Assembly: GCA_030490835.1 (NCBI GenBank) | Contig: CM059975.1 | Location: forward strand, 33,512,133 to 33,576,132 | Direction: 5' to 3' | Source of the DNA: Annona cherimola | Taxonomy: Eukaryota; Streptophyta; Magnoliopsida; Magnoliales; Annonaceae | DNA: 64,000 bases | Translations under genes and position numbers: made by a program | The notes under the pieces: generated by a model | What the model saw: only the letters and a program-made list of their open reading frames with translations | The model's database searches: none | Told to the model about the DNA's origin: nothing | Part shown: in pieces, positions 1 through 11,930 of the stretch | How the letters are laid out: each line of letters opens with the position of its first letter | Position numbering within the stretch: the stretch's first letter is position 1

Positions 1-195
1 CAAAGAAAGTTGTCTATTGCACCGGGTGAAGTGGACAGGGACCCATATGTTAGTAAGCTTAAATGTGGATCGCCGCACCTTACCTACTGGCTGCTACGGA
101 AAGTAATTTTGTCAGCTACTCCATCGTTTTCCATCAAGAGAATGATGGGAACTTGTAAACAGAGAAATAAATGTTGGTGGAGCACTGTACCGTAA
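1..195 (+). CDS. Possible 3' end of an unrecognised gene, cut by the window edge
   Basis: One frame is open from the first base to a TAA at 193-195, about 64 codons. It has mixed composition and is less AT-rich than the DNA that follows, where the sequence quickly becomes AT-rich and full of stops. The C-terminal peptide is basic with several Cys and Trp residues and ends in KCWWSTVP. No internal ATG gives a sensible start near the left edge, so if this is coding, it is the last exon of a gene that begins to the left. I do not recognise the family. It could also be a chance open stretch inside a transposon remnant. Confidence 0.3.
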   Translation, partial: QRKLSIAPGEVDRDPYVSKLKCGSPHLTYWLLRKVILSATPSFSIKRMMGTCKQRNKCWWSTVP

Positions 196-2390
196 GAGTC
201 CATTATTATACTTATTTTAGGGCCTTTATGAATTATTTACTACAATTCTAGAAAATAAATTAGGATTAGTTCCAATTGTGGAAAGTAAAGGAAAGGATTT
301 ATGTGTGTTTAGGAAGTGATAAAATTTTTAATAAAAAAATTTTGGTATAAATTTTTTTGAAATGAGATAAAATAATATGATAGGGGTAATGATAATGAAT
401 ACTGATAATAAAGTTCATATAAATAAGTTAAATATATGATTAATTATGTAAAAATGATTCAAAAGTAGTGTAGTTGTATAGGAAATAATAAAAAAAAAGA
501 ATAATTGTGTAGAGTGAAAAATTTTAGTTTAAAAAGCTTTATATTTTGCTATCGAAAGACAGTTTTATGTTTTAACAAATACCCCGTTACACAAAAATGT
601 TTTTGTATAAGTATTTAATTTTGAATATGACCACAACTTACACACATATTTACAATTATTATCACACATTAATAACTACATATTTTATCCATAATTCCAA
701 ATCTGACATTACAATATTACCAGGTAAAAATAAAAAAAAGAAGCTCACTAAAGCCTCTCGTAAGGTATTATAAAGTTTCAATGAAATGATATAAAAGAAT
801 ACCAAGGAAAGGCAGACAACCACGCCTGCGCAAATTTTGGTATAAAATATGTGGTCATGCATACTACTTTTATAAATGTATAGTCATATCTTATTAGTTG
901 TTACTTAACTAAGTAACAATCTCATATTTTTATATTTTCATATATAATACTTTTTCTTCACGTTTACATGAATCCAAGTGTATTTGTATCCTATATCAAA
1001 TTTTATTATTTTCAGATTTTTAATATATTTTTGACAAAATTTTAAAAAATAAACGATTTTACATTTTCCGTATGCGGGCCAGTGTAAGATAGGTAAAATC
1101 TTTTTGGTTTTTAAAATTTTGCGAAAAATATACAGAAGAATTAAAAAATGATAAAAATTTGGTTTATGATTTAACACGCTTGGGCTCACAAAAAAGTTGA
1201 AAAATACATAAAGGGACCCATTGTATAGTATCATAACTCATGTGTAAATATAGAGTATAAGTTACGTTCATATTTAGAATCTAAAAATGATTTTGTTATC
1301 CTAGGCTAAGTAAGGACTAAGTAATGAATTACTTAGCTAAAAACTTGGTTTATATATTTTTTGATCAAAGATTTATATATTAAATACACTTAAATAAAAA
1401 ATGTAAGTGTATGAAGAAAAAAAAATTTAAATGAATTTTTTGAAATGTGTTAAGTAAGTAATTATTAGCCTGTGTTAATAAGATAATTTCTCTTTAAAAT
1501 TAACCTATATTTTTTAACAAAATGCAATCAGCTAGTTTGGATGTTATTACATTCACTAATTTAAAGTTCAATGAATGTTTAAAAATAGAAAGTATGCACA
1601 TCAAAATCATTTAAAATATGAACTAATATGTATGAGACTATAAATTCACTTCTATAAAACTTAATTTCACGTAATGTTATCCATTTATTCGCCTTGAATG
1701 TTAATAAAAAATTCATAACTAAATAAATACTGTTAGATACAATAAATGGAATGAACGTCCATTATTCATTGAGATAAAAAAAATAAGGTTACATGAAATT
1801 TTTTTCCTTTGCAATGTGGTTAATAAAAGTAGGCCTCAATATATATATTATAATATAAAAAATACTTTGATTGAAAAAATATATTATAAATATTTAACAT
1901 CATTTGATAGTGAATATGAAACTATTAAAATTTGTAAATAAATATATAGTATTTAAAAATTTTCAAAATATATGAATATTCATTAGCAAATATGTTAAAA
2001 ATTTTATGGGAAAACGAGAAAACAATGTTTTGTAGTCTTTAGTCATTCCCAACTAAGTTTTGGGCTGGAAATAATTTTATACACAAAAAATTTAAAAAAG
2101 CAACTGTATTAAATAATTAATTAATTCTAATACTTATATTTTTTTGCTAGGAATCTTTTTCCATGATTATAATTTTTGTGATTTGTGGATATTCGTGAGC
2201 GTGTATCCACCGTTTTTGGATAAAATTAGAAACCTACACATGAACGTACTTTTTTTTTTCCATTCCTGGGAGTGATGGACTGTTTTTAATGAGGAATCTG
2301 TTTAATATAAAAATATATTTACATCGATGTATGATTTAATGGTGTACACACCACCCAATTTTAGGCCTATTAGATGATTAAATAAAATTT
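196..2390. other. AT-rich intergenic DNA without a recognisable gene
   Basis: This stretch is very AT-rich with frequent stops in all frames. A degraded copy of the Tourist-like MITE described at 2394 can be made out at about 301-548: it starts near a TGTGTTTAGGAAGTGATAAAA motif and keeps the usual order of short motifs. I see nothing else beyond simple A/T runs. Confidence 0.6.
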
Positions 2391-2393
2391 TAA

Positions 2394-2674
2394 GGTTGTG
2401 TTTGGAAATTAATAAAAAATGTCAAGTTAAAACTTTTCAATCAAAAACTTTTCATTCTCTACAACTATCATACTTTTTAATCATTTTTTCACATTTTCCT
2501 GTACAACTACCCTACTTTTCAATCATTTCTACACAACTATCCACACAACTAATCTATCTATTTTAACTTTATTCTCTTTACTACTCATCATTACTCATAT
2601 CATATCACATCATTAGACAACTTTTACTCTCCAAAATTTTTTATCAAAAGTTTTATTCATTCTCAAACACACCC
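2394..2674. mobile_element. Tourist-like (PIF/Harbinger) MITE, intact ends
   Basis: A 281-bp AT-rich non-coding element begins GGTTGTGTTTGG and ends CTCAAACACACCC, which are imperfect terminal inverted repeats of the GGGTGTGTTTGG type. It is flanked by TAA at 2391-2393 and 2675-2677, the 3-bp TWA target duplication typical of PIF/Harbinger MITEs. The same internal series of short motifs (CTACAACTATCATACTTTTT, then TTTCTACACAACTATCC, then TTTACTACTCATCATTAC) recurs in about a dozen copies in this window. It is inserted into the first, partial unit of the 142-bp tandem repeat that follows. Confidence 0.8.
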
Positions 2675-2691
2675 TAAATCCATTCATGCTG

Positions 2692-2975
2692 TTTAACATC
2701 ATTACTTTGTTTTTAGGCCCATTTTATGATTAAAACAAAATTTAATCCATTCATATTATTTAAAATCATTAGTTTGTTTTATCATGGTACAAAAATAACT
2801 TGAATAGGGTCATTCGGACCATGCAAAAGGCTGTTTAGCATCGCCACTTTGTTTTTAGGCCCATTTTATGATTAAATCAAAATTTAATCCATTCATATTA
2901 TTTAGCATCATTAGCTTGTTTTGTCATGGTAAAAAAATAATTTGAATTAGGGTAATCCGGTCCATGCGAAAGCAA
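2692..2975. repeat. Tandem repeat, two units of 142 bp
   Basis: Units 2692-2833 and 2834-2975 are close copies. Each contains ACTTTGTTTTTAGGCCCATT near its start, then AAATTTAATCCATTCATATT, and ends with a 'GGNCCATGCRAAAG' motif. A further partial unit lies just left of the MITE at 2394: bases 2355-2390 resemble the part of the unit around TTTTAGGCC and TGATTAAA. The repeat was therefore present before the MITE inserted. No coding potential is seen. Confidence 0.7.
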
Positions 2976-3230
2976 ATTTTTTTTTCCCATTTTTCTTATA
3001 TATTTTTTGATATGGTTTTGCATTTAACTATTGAATTATTCTCTTGTTCATTAATACATTTATCTTTTAATTATTTTTTTATATATTTTCGTATAATTAT
3101 TCTATTCATTTTAACATTATTATCTCTATTCTTAATCATTACTTTCGCATATTACATCACTTCCTCACTTTTAAAATTTTAAAATTTTATTTTTTTACTT
3201 TTACTTTTGTATTTTTCTAAACACAACTTA
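2976..3230. repeat. Degenerate Tourist-like MITE
   Basis: This AT-rich stretch keeps the order of pyrimidine-rich motifs of the 2394 family (TTTTAATTATTTTTTTATAT, TAATTATTCTATTCATTTTAA, then TCATTAC) and ends near TTTCTAAACACAAC. The left end is not clear and no target duplication remains. Confidence 0.45.
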
Positions 3231-3570
3231 AGTTTAAATCTACGCTATATACATTGAAAATATATAAAAATATGTAAATTACGAAAAATACATAAACCCA
3301 TCTATGTAAGTACCAGAATCTCATAATTTTATATAGAATCACTCATGTGCATAGGAAATTAAGAATGATATTTAGATAGTCTAAATGTTGAATTAACAAC
3401 TTTATAAAATATTTAGATAAAATAATTTTATTAGATTGATTCGACACTTTATTATAAAGGAATCAGGCACATTTTTGAGTTGAAGTTATTATAAAGGAAT
3501 TATACACATTTTTGAGTTGAGTAAAACTTAGTTTCAACTCAAATAAATAATTTTAAATATAATGGCTGGA

Positions 3571-4414
3571 TTAGGGGTAGAAATTAGGGCGAGTCTCACG
3601 ATCTACCCCTAACTTGACCCATTTTTGACCAAATAAAATCAACATTTTTATGGCTTGATATAGGGATGTGTAGGAAATTTTTGACCTAATGTTTTGACTT
3701 GAGAATTTTTGACTCAAATAATCCTACATCGCATATATTCATTTATTGAAAACTATAAGTATAATTTTCAATCTTGTTATCATTTTTTAAAATTCTAAAA
3801 TTACTTATGATTAACTATACTATAATTACATAAAAAACTATACTATAGTTCAATTTTAAAAATAATGTCTGTAATAATTAACATGTAAATGACATTTTAC
3901 ATTGAATAAATATTTAAAAATAAACTATTTCAAAATTAGACTGAATTTTCAACTTACAATATTGATCCAAGTTGTAAATGAAATTTTCAATGAGACATAT
4001 TTTGTTAACTTATTTCAAGAAATTTTGTACACTATGTATGTTTAATAATGTTTTTTTGCTATACCTAAAAGTGTTTTATTCTCGCTAATTAGTAAATTTT
4101 TGAACCACTCAACTTTTAAACTTAATATAAATATAACTTTATGTTTTATAGGAATATAAATTCTTAAAACTATAATACATAACTCAGCCATTTCAATATC
4201 AATACAAAGTTTGCTTCGAGAGTTGCTAAAGAGAGTGAGGGTCTGGTTGACATTGTTTTGACCTGGTGTTAAAATTAAGACTAGATAAGATATTTTTGAT
4301 AAAAGGTAAGATAAGATTTTTAAAAAATAGAGTTAGGGTTGAGTAAAATCTTACCCGATTTGACTTGTCTTGATTCCATAACTTATTCTAAGCCTAATAG
4401 ATTTCTACCAATAG
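3571..4414. mobile_element. Probable degenerate hAT-like non-autonomous element
   Basis: The left edge reads TTAGGGGTAGAAATTAGG and the right edge near 4395-4414 reads TAATAGATTTCTACCAATAG, an imperfect inverted pair like the TAGGGGTGTAAAT ends of the hAT family found at 19575. Inside the left end there is a perfect 11-bp stem (3571-3581 with 3602-3612). The interior is AT-rich with no coding sequence. No 8-bp duplication could be confirmed, so the boundaries are tentative. Confidence 0.35.
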
Positions 4415-5464
4415 ACATTTAGAAGAATCCAAGCCCAAATAAGTGGCTCACGAGCTCAAAGCAAAGCTGGCTAGAATTGGTGAAAATCTCCATCATGCCA
4501 CGTGGCTCAACTAGAGGGTCTTTTTTGTTTTCTATGTGATTTTAATTTTTGACTCCAATTTGCACGATCCAATAATTTATTATATGTTTTTTCGACGCAC
4601 CAGATCTGATGGGTGAATTAGATTGGTTAGAAGAGGTCTTGATGATCCACTTTAGTTAGAAGCCCTATTAAATATAAAAAATAATTAGACTATGACCTAT
4701 TTAAGATGATCATAATGTATTCATGATTCTGATATTCGTTTTAAGTGATAAGTATGTGTTAAAAGACAAGATTAACCATTAGAGGTCAAAATAGTTAGAC
4801 GTATATGGATGTACCTATAAACGGTGAGAAATTATTATTATGATCTACCTAAGAAGGAAATGAAGATATTATGCATTTAAGATAACTGTAAATAAATAAA
4901 ATCTTAAACATATAAGGCTTAGAAGATGAGTCGTAGATGAGATATTACATTTAAATTATAAAAATGCAAGTGACCCGCATGATAATATATTTTCCTACTT
5001 ACTGAATTTACTCATGTGTGCACATTTCTTTGCTCACAGAAATTTTGGTAAATTAGTTTTTTGTAGACATTTTTGCAAAGTTACCATGAAGTGGATGCAT
5101 CATAACATATTTATTTATTATGATATTTTAAAATTTCAAGAATTGGCTTTGATTGGCAGTAATTTTGTTGTATTTATTTCATTTTCATTCAATGCAAGTT
5201 ACTAATTTTTTTATTTTTTATGTAATAGAAATAATTTAAGCTTAGCTCAATGTGTGATAGAACTTGGAAAATAGCTTTTATCGGAAATTCAATACAAAAA
5301 TGCTGTTTTAAGTTTGAAAATTTCAACATCTTACCATTCAATAATAGTAAAAAAGGATGCATGACTTGCATGATGAATAGGTTGTTCGTATCAAACCAAA
5401 GCATATAAGATCCATCAAAATGCATGGTAGATCTCTTATCAGCACTTTAAAAGTTGCGTTAGTG
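4415..5464. other. Non-coding, unrecognised repeat-like DNA
   Basis: There is no gene-like frame. The segment around 4875-5010 (ATGCATTTAAGA, then AAAATGCAAGTGAC, then TACTTACTGAATTTACTC) resembles 7360-7425. The two stretches may therefore be parts of the same unidentified element, perhaps non-coding LTR-retrotransposon DNA. Nothing more specific can be said. Confidence 0.35.
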
Positions 5465-5469
5465 GTCAA

Positions 5470-5700
5470 TGACTTAGTTGCATGGGCATCTTTGCTTCGA
5501 AGCACGACAGCCATATTCCGTAGGAATTTTAGTGGTGACGTTTATTCTATCTGAATTTTTATAGGAGCGTCTACTAAGTGGGTATTTTAGGAATGATTGT
5601 TGGAAAAATTTGATTATTGGTTAGATATTTGTAAGAATATCTCAGAGTCTGATTGTAATACTAGTTGAGATGATATAATATATATGAAATTAAAAAAGAA
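5470..5700 (+). mobile_element. Degenerate SINE (same family tail as 37772)
   Basis: The 3' part, GTAAGAATATCTCAGAGTC, followed by TTGTAATACTAGTTGAGATG and an A-rich end near 5690, matches in order the tail of the SINE at 37772-38061. A head segment with GCATGGGCATC at about 5486 resembles that SINE's GCATGGGCGC next to box A. The box B region is decayed. Confidence 0.5.
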
Positions 5701-7997
5701 GAAGCTAGACATCCAAAACCATTGGTGAATACTTTTGGTTTTTTGATAAAGAATATTTTTTAAAAAACAGTGAATTTAATAAAGAATATTTTTTAATTTC
5801 ATCAAAAAGTTTAACAAGGGGGTAATTTCATACCAACATCGTGAGTAATTTTGGATGTCTAAAGGATGTGCGTGCAATTACATCCTCTTGTCTCCAATGA
5901 TTTTTGTTATGTACACTTTTCAAAAGTGTATTTTCAGTACATAAGTGGGCTTACGTGTCAGTTGGACTGTTGAAAAATTGACCATCGTAGAAATGGGTTT
6001 AGAAAATTTTGATGGGGCTATGTTTTCAAAAGTTCGGTTATCCACATGGTAAGAAAGATATTTAGCTGAGAGGAGACATGAGTTTGAGCATCCATAAAAG
6101 CATTATTATTATTTTTATTTCTCTTCGAAATTTTATTTTTTACCCGGTCAAAATCCCTACTTAGACTATCCGGTCAAAATGGCTACATGGTAGCAACTTA
6201 CAACCTCCTTGTAGATTAGTTGTTAGAATGGCAAAATAATTGGCTTTTAAAGGCAAGTGATAGATGGATTGAGGATGGAAGAAATCCATAGTAAAGAAAG
6301 AGATTATCATAGTGACCAAGAAGAGATCCTAGAGGAAGTACAAGTAGGCATATTTATGTTATTGTTATTATTAATTTTCCTACTTAGAACTAACCTTTTT
6401 AGTTTAATCCATATCTGTTATCGGTAGAAGCATATGAGAATTAAGGTGTCAAAAAATACACGGACATCCCTCCATTAGATGGAGATTGGTAGGTTGAGAA
6501 GTGGATTTTAGACCCTTTGTTTCTGTGTAAAAATCCACTGACAGGTAGCTCCTAATTACAGATTGATGTTAATAATTTAGATGAGAGATTTAAACACATT
6601 TTTTGCATTTAAAATAGTTAGCTGGCAGCTAATGAGCTAGAGGAAGACAAGTTTCGTTTGAAAATCGGGAACTTAGGGAAATTTTTGCAGAAGATGTCCC
6701 TAAAATTTTGGAACTTGCAAAGCGAGCACGCCAAAACATTGCAGAAAAACCCCTGACACATTTTCCTTTTTTTGCCTAGGCTTTAGGCTCACGTGGCTAG
6801 GCCTGAAAGGCCATCCCCGCAAGCCAGCTCCTGGGCTAGCACGCGGGCTGGTAGATTGGGCCCAATGGAGTGGCGATTGACGACGACGACGATCTCTAGT
6901 AGGATTCCAATGGGCCAAGCCCAGTAAATAAGGCCTATCGTGAGCATCTTAACAACTTGTGATCCATAGTAGAGATGGCTCAGGACCAAGCTTGCAAGGC
7001 AACCTAGTGGCTCGCCCACGCAGTAGTGGCCCAATGTCGGCAATGGCGACAGGCTCTAACGTACCATGTGGCACCACCGGAGCTGTCTGCGCTTATTTTT
7101 CCATAAAAAATTGATCTCGACTTTCAATTTTGGAGGTCCAAGAGTCAATTTCTAAATTTTCGGACCTTCTAGATCAAATGGAGGGCTTTGATTCTCTGTT
7201 AGAAACTTGAATCAAAGAGTTAGATAAGCCATACGTGTTAGGTATTGAATCACTATCTAAGGCCCACTTAAGATGAAAATGCATAATGCTTTGTCGATTG
7301 GATAAAAAATGGGTTCATTAAGTTAGATATTAGGGCAAAAAGAGGGACATATGAACATACTGCATTTAAAGACTACAAAATGCAAAAGATTCTCTTATTT
7401 ATTACTTACTGAGTTTACTTATACCATTTATATGTTGCTGTTTTATCACATATACTCAGTAGGTGACAGTTAGGGCGTTCATTTGAAGTTAAAGCGAAAA
7501 CATAACTAGATTCAATTTATTTATTGGTTATGTCGCATTTTTATGATGAGTTGTAATAATATTGTGATGGCTTGGTTGAACAAATATTTTGTTGTTATCT
7601 TATTTAATTTATTAAATGTAAATTGCCAAAATTATATTATCTTTTATGCAAATGAGTTTTTGTGCCCGTAATAAATTCTGGAAGATAACCTTCGGCCCAA
7701 GCCTAGCATAAAAGTGATGTTTTTGGGATTGAAGGTTTATAGTTTCCTAAGAAAAGGTATGTAATTAAAATGTTAAGAAAATTAAATAAAAATTTAAGGA
7801 CCAATCAATTTAGTTAATAAATATACAAACAAAATTTTTATTTTTTTGTTTTTATTTGGCGATAACACACGTTCACGGTCATGGTATCGCATTAATTGAC
7901 ACCATGTCATAAACTTGCAAATGCATGAAACAATTTTCTGACACGTGGAATCCGTCTGGCATTTAACAGGGCTTACGCGCTTAACATCAGAGAGTAC
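5701..7997. other. Non-coding DNA with a GC-richer patch
   Basis: There is no recognisable gene. Bases 6680-7080 are noticeably more GC-rich than their surroundings and contain a GACGACGACGAC-type trinucleotide run near 6878 and several GGCCCA motifs. Short overlapping open frames on the minus strand here have no recognisable content. It may be a fragment of an unidentified retrotransposon. The rest is AT-rich and uninformative. Confidence 0.35.
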
Positions 7998-8702
7998 TAG
8001 GGGTGCAACTTGGGCCGGGTTGAGCCGTTGAACCCGATTTTGAACGGTGTTGAAACTTGCTTTTTCATAACTCGAACTTGTAGAGCCCGAACCCGAGGAA
8101 CCCGATTTGTAAATATGATAGGATTAGGGTTCAAGTGAACCCGAACCCGAAGAACCCGAGCCCGATTTTCTATTTTATATTTATTGTAAAATATATTATA
8201 TACATACTATTTAAATAATATTTCTTTATATTTTTCATATTTTATGTTATTATATCTATATTTGAATATATGTTTGGCATATTGTAATTTTATTATAAAT
8301 AAAGTATATTATTTTCATTTATATTTATTTTTATTTCTATGACTTACTTTTACACTAATTAATTTTCTTCTTTTATCTTATTTTTGATGTTAAATTTTTT
8401 CTAAAATTTTTTTTAAAAAAATATGTAGTTTGATTATATATTATTATATTTACTTACATTATTTGTTATTATTATTTATTTATATGAAATTCTAAACTTA
8501 TCACTTTTAAATAAAATGTAAATTCATCAACATAAATTTCAACCCGAAACTTAACCCTAACCCGATTTTTAAAAATAGGGTTAGAGTTTAAGTTTTATAA
8601 TTAGGGTTAAGGTTAGGATTAGATTGATATTTTATGAATAGGGTTAGGGTTAGGGTTAGGATAGAAGTGAACCCGAGTTTTATGAACACTAGTTGCACCC
8701 TG
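7998..8702. mobile_element. hAT-like non-autonomous element with telomere-like interior
   Basis: The left end TAGGGGTGCAACTTGG and the right end, read on the other strand as CAGGGTGCAACTAGTG, form an imperfect inverted repeat resembling plant hAT termini. Subterminal segments are rich in AACCCGA on the left and the complementary GGGTTAGG on the right, including TTAGGG repeated near 8640-8660. No protein is encoded. An 8-bp duplication is not convincing, so mobility is inferred from the termini only. Confidence 0.5.
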
Positions 8703-8764
8703 TCTGAGACGTCTCCAAGCAACAGCTGTCCACCTGACGTGGCTTAACGATCTCTCATGTTTCT

Positions 8765-9091
8765 GTGAGGTTATGCTGGTTCGCTCGAAAGATTTCTGCA
8801 ACCACCGGTCAAATGGAAGGCGAGAGGCGACAAACGAGAGCAGATGACCATAAGGTGGAGGATGTTGGGAGGGAGGTGGATGTGGAAGAACAAGAGCTGG
8901 AAGAAGTTGGTGTAGCAGTAGCAGTAGCAGTAGCATTAGGATCGCCAAAAAGACGCGGGGCGGCGACGGCGGAGAGGGGAGAAAGAGACAGGCCGGATCC
9001 GAAAGAGAATGAGCGGTCCCCCAAGCCGATTCCTCACAGGCAGGTCCCCCAGCCTGGAGATTTCAGTTCGGAGAAGCTGGAAAACTTGTAA
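8765..9091 (+). CDS. GC-rich low-complexity open frame, product unknown
   Basis: This 108-codon frame begins at ATG 8765, with a second ATG at 8813 in a better context (AAATGG), and ends at TAA. It is far more GC-rich than the neighbouring DNA. The predicted protein is highly charged: an acidic Glu-rich stretch (EVDVEEQELEEVG) leads into a Val-Ala run encoded by GTAGCA repeats at 8912-8935, then a basic Arg/Pro-rich C-terminus. No family is recognised. The sequence after the stop looks like ordinary unique DNA and might be a 3' UTR. The complementary strand is also open over much of this span because of the composition, so coding status and strand are uncertain. Confidence 0.3.
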   Translation: MRLCWFARKISATTGQMEGERRQTRADDHKVEDVGREVDVEEQELEEVGVAVAVAVALGSPKRRGAATAERGERDRPDPKENERSPKPIPHRQVPQPGDFSSEKLENL

Positions 9092-10669
9092 ATTAGTACA
9101 CACTCCTGTATGCTGTGACTTGTCTGTCGGTTCCAACTTCCAACTCCTCTCATGCCCCTGAATGCATATGTTTCTTTCGTGTATGCGCACGTATTTGTTT
9201 ATGATGCAAGCCCAAAAGGCCAAAACAGAGGTTGTCTCCTGCTATATGGGAACGTTTTTTTTTTTAAAACTTTCTTGTTTTACATTTGATGTATGCCTTG
9301 AGAGTACTGCATGTGTTCAATAGGCATTTTGTCCAAGGTATCTATCTGATAGGTCTCTGCATGCCCGTTTCAATTACCCCGATCAAACATCTTGAGAGCA
9401 GATCAGCCCTGCAGAAGGTGTTTGTTCCTGTCCCCAAAGAATAGTAAGATCATATACACGAGTGCTATCGGAAAAAAAGATCATATAGACAAGATATCCA
9501 AATTTATATGAAAAGCCCTTTAATTTAGAAGGGGAAAAATTACAGGAAAGACATACGAATCTACTGTAACAAATAGATTACAGAGATAAAAATAAAATAA
9601 CTCATTCATTTTCTAGATATCTCATGTAACTCTCCAAACTAATATGCTAGGTAAACTCCCTCTTTTACGCTTCATCGAAACACCACTAAAATTCTACTGA
9701 ATTCCTGGACTTTGCCCTATCGAAATACTACTAAAAATTTCACTGAATTCCTAAAAAATACATCTATTTAACTCATGAATATTTACGCAAAATCAATGCT
9801 CACTCTTTTGCATATTCATCACTCTCACATAAAATCCATCATAGAAATACAGAATACATGACATGATCTCTTTCTATATGTATCATGCTTCGTTGGATGA
9901 GTTCTTGGAGACATTCTTCTCCTCCCTACCTCCATCGTCAACGCTCCTCTTAATTTTTTAGAGGAAACCCTCCCCCACCCATTATATCCAATCGATTTCT
10001 TTGCTGGAATTTCGTGGCCTTCGGGAAAAATACCCAATACAAGGAACATGATTTCAATTTTCAAGTAAGAGGATAGATGTCTAGAGCTCATGGACGGATA
10101 TGCTTTCCTTGATTTCTCCTTGGATAACTGCCACCCAATGCTTTTTACCGTATTTCGTAACCTTGGCATTTTCTTAAAGTCTCTTCTTTTAGCAGTTCTG
10201 AATCAACAGGCAAAATGCTTTTATGGCCCAAGGATACCGGACTCCCATTGCTTGCATGTGGAAAGCGCTTCATGTGGAAGTCCATGTATCATCAAGTATC
10301 ACTAGATATCTGCTTCCTCTCAAGTGTTCAGCAATCTTCGAGCATGGCCCAACACCGCTAGCATTGTCCATCTTTTCGAGTTGCTAATTAGAGAGAGCCA
10401 TGCAACTTTTTATGACAACCAGCCCAAGTTCTTCCAACCCATACGTTTGTGATACAGAAATCCAAACACAAGGCTTGAAACGCCTTTTAGTTTTTAACAA
10501 CATCACTTTTTTTCCTTTTTTGATCTCTTTAACAACATCACTTTGGTAGACAGAGAGGTTAGTAGACATCCTTGAAGACATAGAGGTTAGTAGAGCACAT
10601 GGCAAGCAGACCCACAAGAAGTATTTTCCCTTTTTTTCCCGATATAAGCAAGTTGGTATTTTTTAATCT
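9092..10669. other. No recognised gene
   Basis: This is mixed-composition DNA. The minus strand has a 114-codon open frame at 9825-10169 rich in Lys, Ser and Arg, whose content I do not recognise. It may be a transposon remnant. Other short frames overlap it on both strands. No repeat ends were found. Confidence 0.35.
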
Positions 10670-10678
10670 AGACAAAGG

Positions 10679-11038
10679 AGACCCCATTGCATGCTCCCGG
10701 CGCATACACCTATTTTATTTTATTTTATTTTTCAATCTTTTTTATAATATTGTTAATCTATATCTATTTAATATGTGTATAAATTTTTACAATTTTTGGA
10801 GTATTTTAGATATTTATTTTTGATTTTTGAAAATCAATGACATTTTAGGTAATTTTAAATTACCTAAAATGCTACTGATTTTCAAAAATAAAAAATAAAT
10901 ATTTAAAATATTCCAAAAATGGTAAAAATTTATACAAATGTTAAATACACTTATATTAACAGTTTTATAAAAAAAATTTTAAAAAAAAAGGTGTATATGC
11001 CCATGCTGCATGCTCCCGGGCGCATGCAATCAGTTCCC
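10679..11038. mobile_element. Foldback Mutator-like MITE with 9-bp duplication
   Basis: This 360-bp element lies between identical 9-bp sequences AGACAAAGG (10670-10678 and 11039-11047), the duplication length expected for Mutator-like elements. The whole element is a long imperfect palindrome centred near 10850, where GGTAATTTTAAATTACC forms the turn. The GC-rich ends (ATTGCATGCTCCCGG on the left, CCCGGGCGCATGCAAT on the right) pair with each other, although the outermost 7-8 bp match poorly. The AT-rich core is shared with the elements at 41068 and 54204. Confidence 0.75.
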
Positions 11039-11047
11039 AGACAAAGG

Positions 11048-11623
11048 TGGGGAGGTTAGTATCGGATTTGATATCTCAATTCGCCAATTCCGTGTCTTCC
11101 AAAGCCTTATACGATACTAAAAAGCCCAAAATAGTCAGAATCAAACCAGCCTGAACGGATTATACGGAGAGATGGAGGCTAACCGCGATTGGCATAGATG
11201 TAGACGTAAAATATTTACATCTATTTCATAAATTGTTGGACTAGTTCTGGACTAGATCTAACAAGTTAAAAATGATTGGCATGCATCACGCATACAATTA
11301 TTTTACTTTTTCAGTTTAGGTACCAAAACTTTTTAATAATATTTTTAGCTGGAAATATAATTCAGAGCTGAGTAGTTCGTATCTTCACAGGTGTCTCCAT
11401 CATTTTCCTCATATTTTCGTGATAATTGTGTGTTGTATTGCCTGTTGGGAAGTATCTAATGGAATTGAAGTTATCGTATATTAGAAAACGAAATTGTACA
11501 AGTTGTTATAAATCTCATGTGAATAATAATAGTATTAGGAACACGAAGAGGAGAGTTATTTTGCGGTGGAAAATGGAAGATGAGGAAAGTAACATTGGCA
11601 ATATAAAAAGTAATGTTACAAGT
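11048..11623. other. No recognised feature
   Basis: This is AT-rich DNA with short open frames on both strands. Nothing in it resembles a known gene or a bounded repeat. Confidence 0.4.
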
Positions 11624-11639
11624 AAAGAGCCCCGATGAG

Positions 11640-11930
11640 TCACCTGTTGGGGTTCTCATTGGGGAGATCAAATCCCTCCTATCTTCCTCCCAACACTTTT
11701 CTGTCAATCATGTGTTAAGACAAGGAAATGCTGTTGCTCATTCTTTAGCAGATTTTGTTTCTATCTCTTTTTTGGATAGTCAAGCTTGGTGGGGTATCCC
11801 TCCTCAAGTTATTCTGGAAAAAATTTGTACAAACAATTTTTTGGCAATGAATTGTTTGGATCTCCTTATCCCTCCTTCCCCTCATAGTGTAGGGGAGAGG
11901 GGATAGGGATTTTCCTTTTCATCAAAAAAA
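11640..11930 (+). mobile_element. 5'-truncated LINE 3' end with 16-bp target duplication
   Basis: This is about 291 bp of LINE 3' end closing in a short A tract (from 11924). It is bounded by an exact 16-bp duplication, AAAGAGCCCCGATGAG, at 11624-11639 and 11931-11946; the A tract overlaps the copy. The frame reads the C-terminal RNase H region of a plant L1-type ORF2, with the motifs HVLRQGNAVAH-like (here NHVLRQGNAVAHSLAD) and WWGIPP. It closely matches the end of the LINE at 19903-23765, so both belong to one family. Extreme 5' truncation with a duplication is the signature of target-primed reverse transcription. Confidence 0.92.

Noticed and set aside
8638..8662. TTAGGG repeats, possible interstitial telomere
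   Set aside because: There are only about three imperfect units, plants mostly use TTTAGGG, and the repeats lie in the subterminal AACCCGA/GGGTTAGG-rich arm of a hAT-like element.
9825..10169. A 114-codon minus-strand gene
   Set aside because: There is no recognised domain, no splice context, and overlapping frames on the other strand. It was left as unrecognised DNA.
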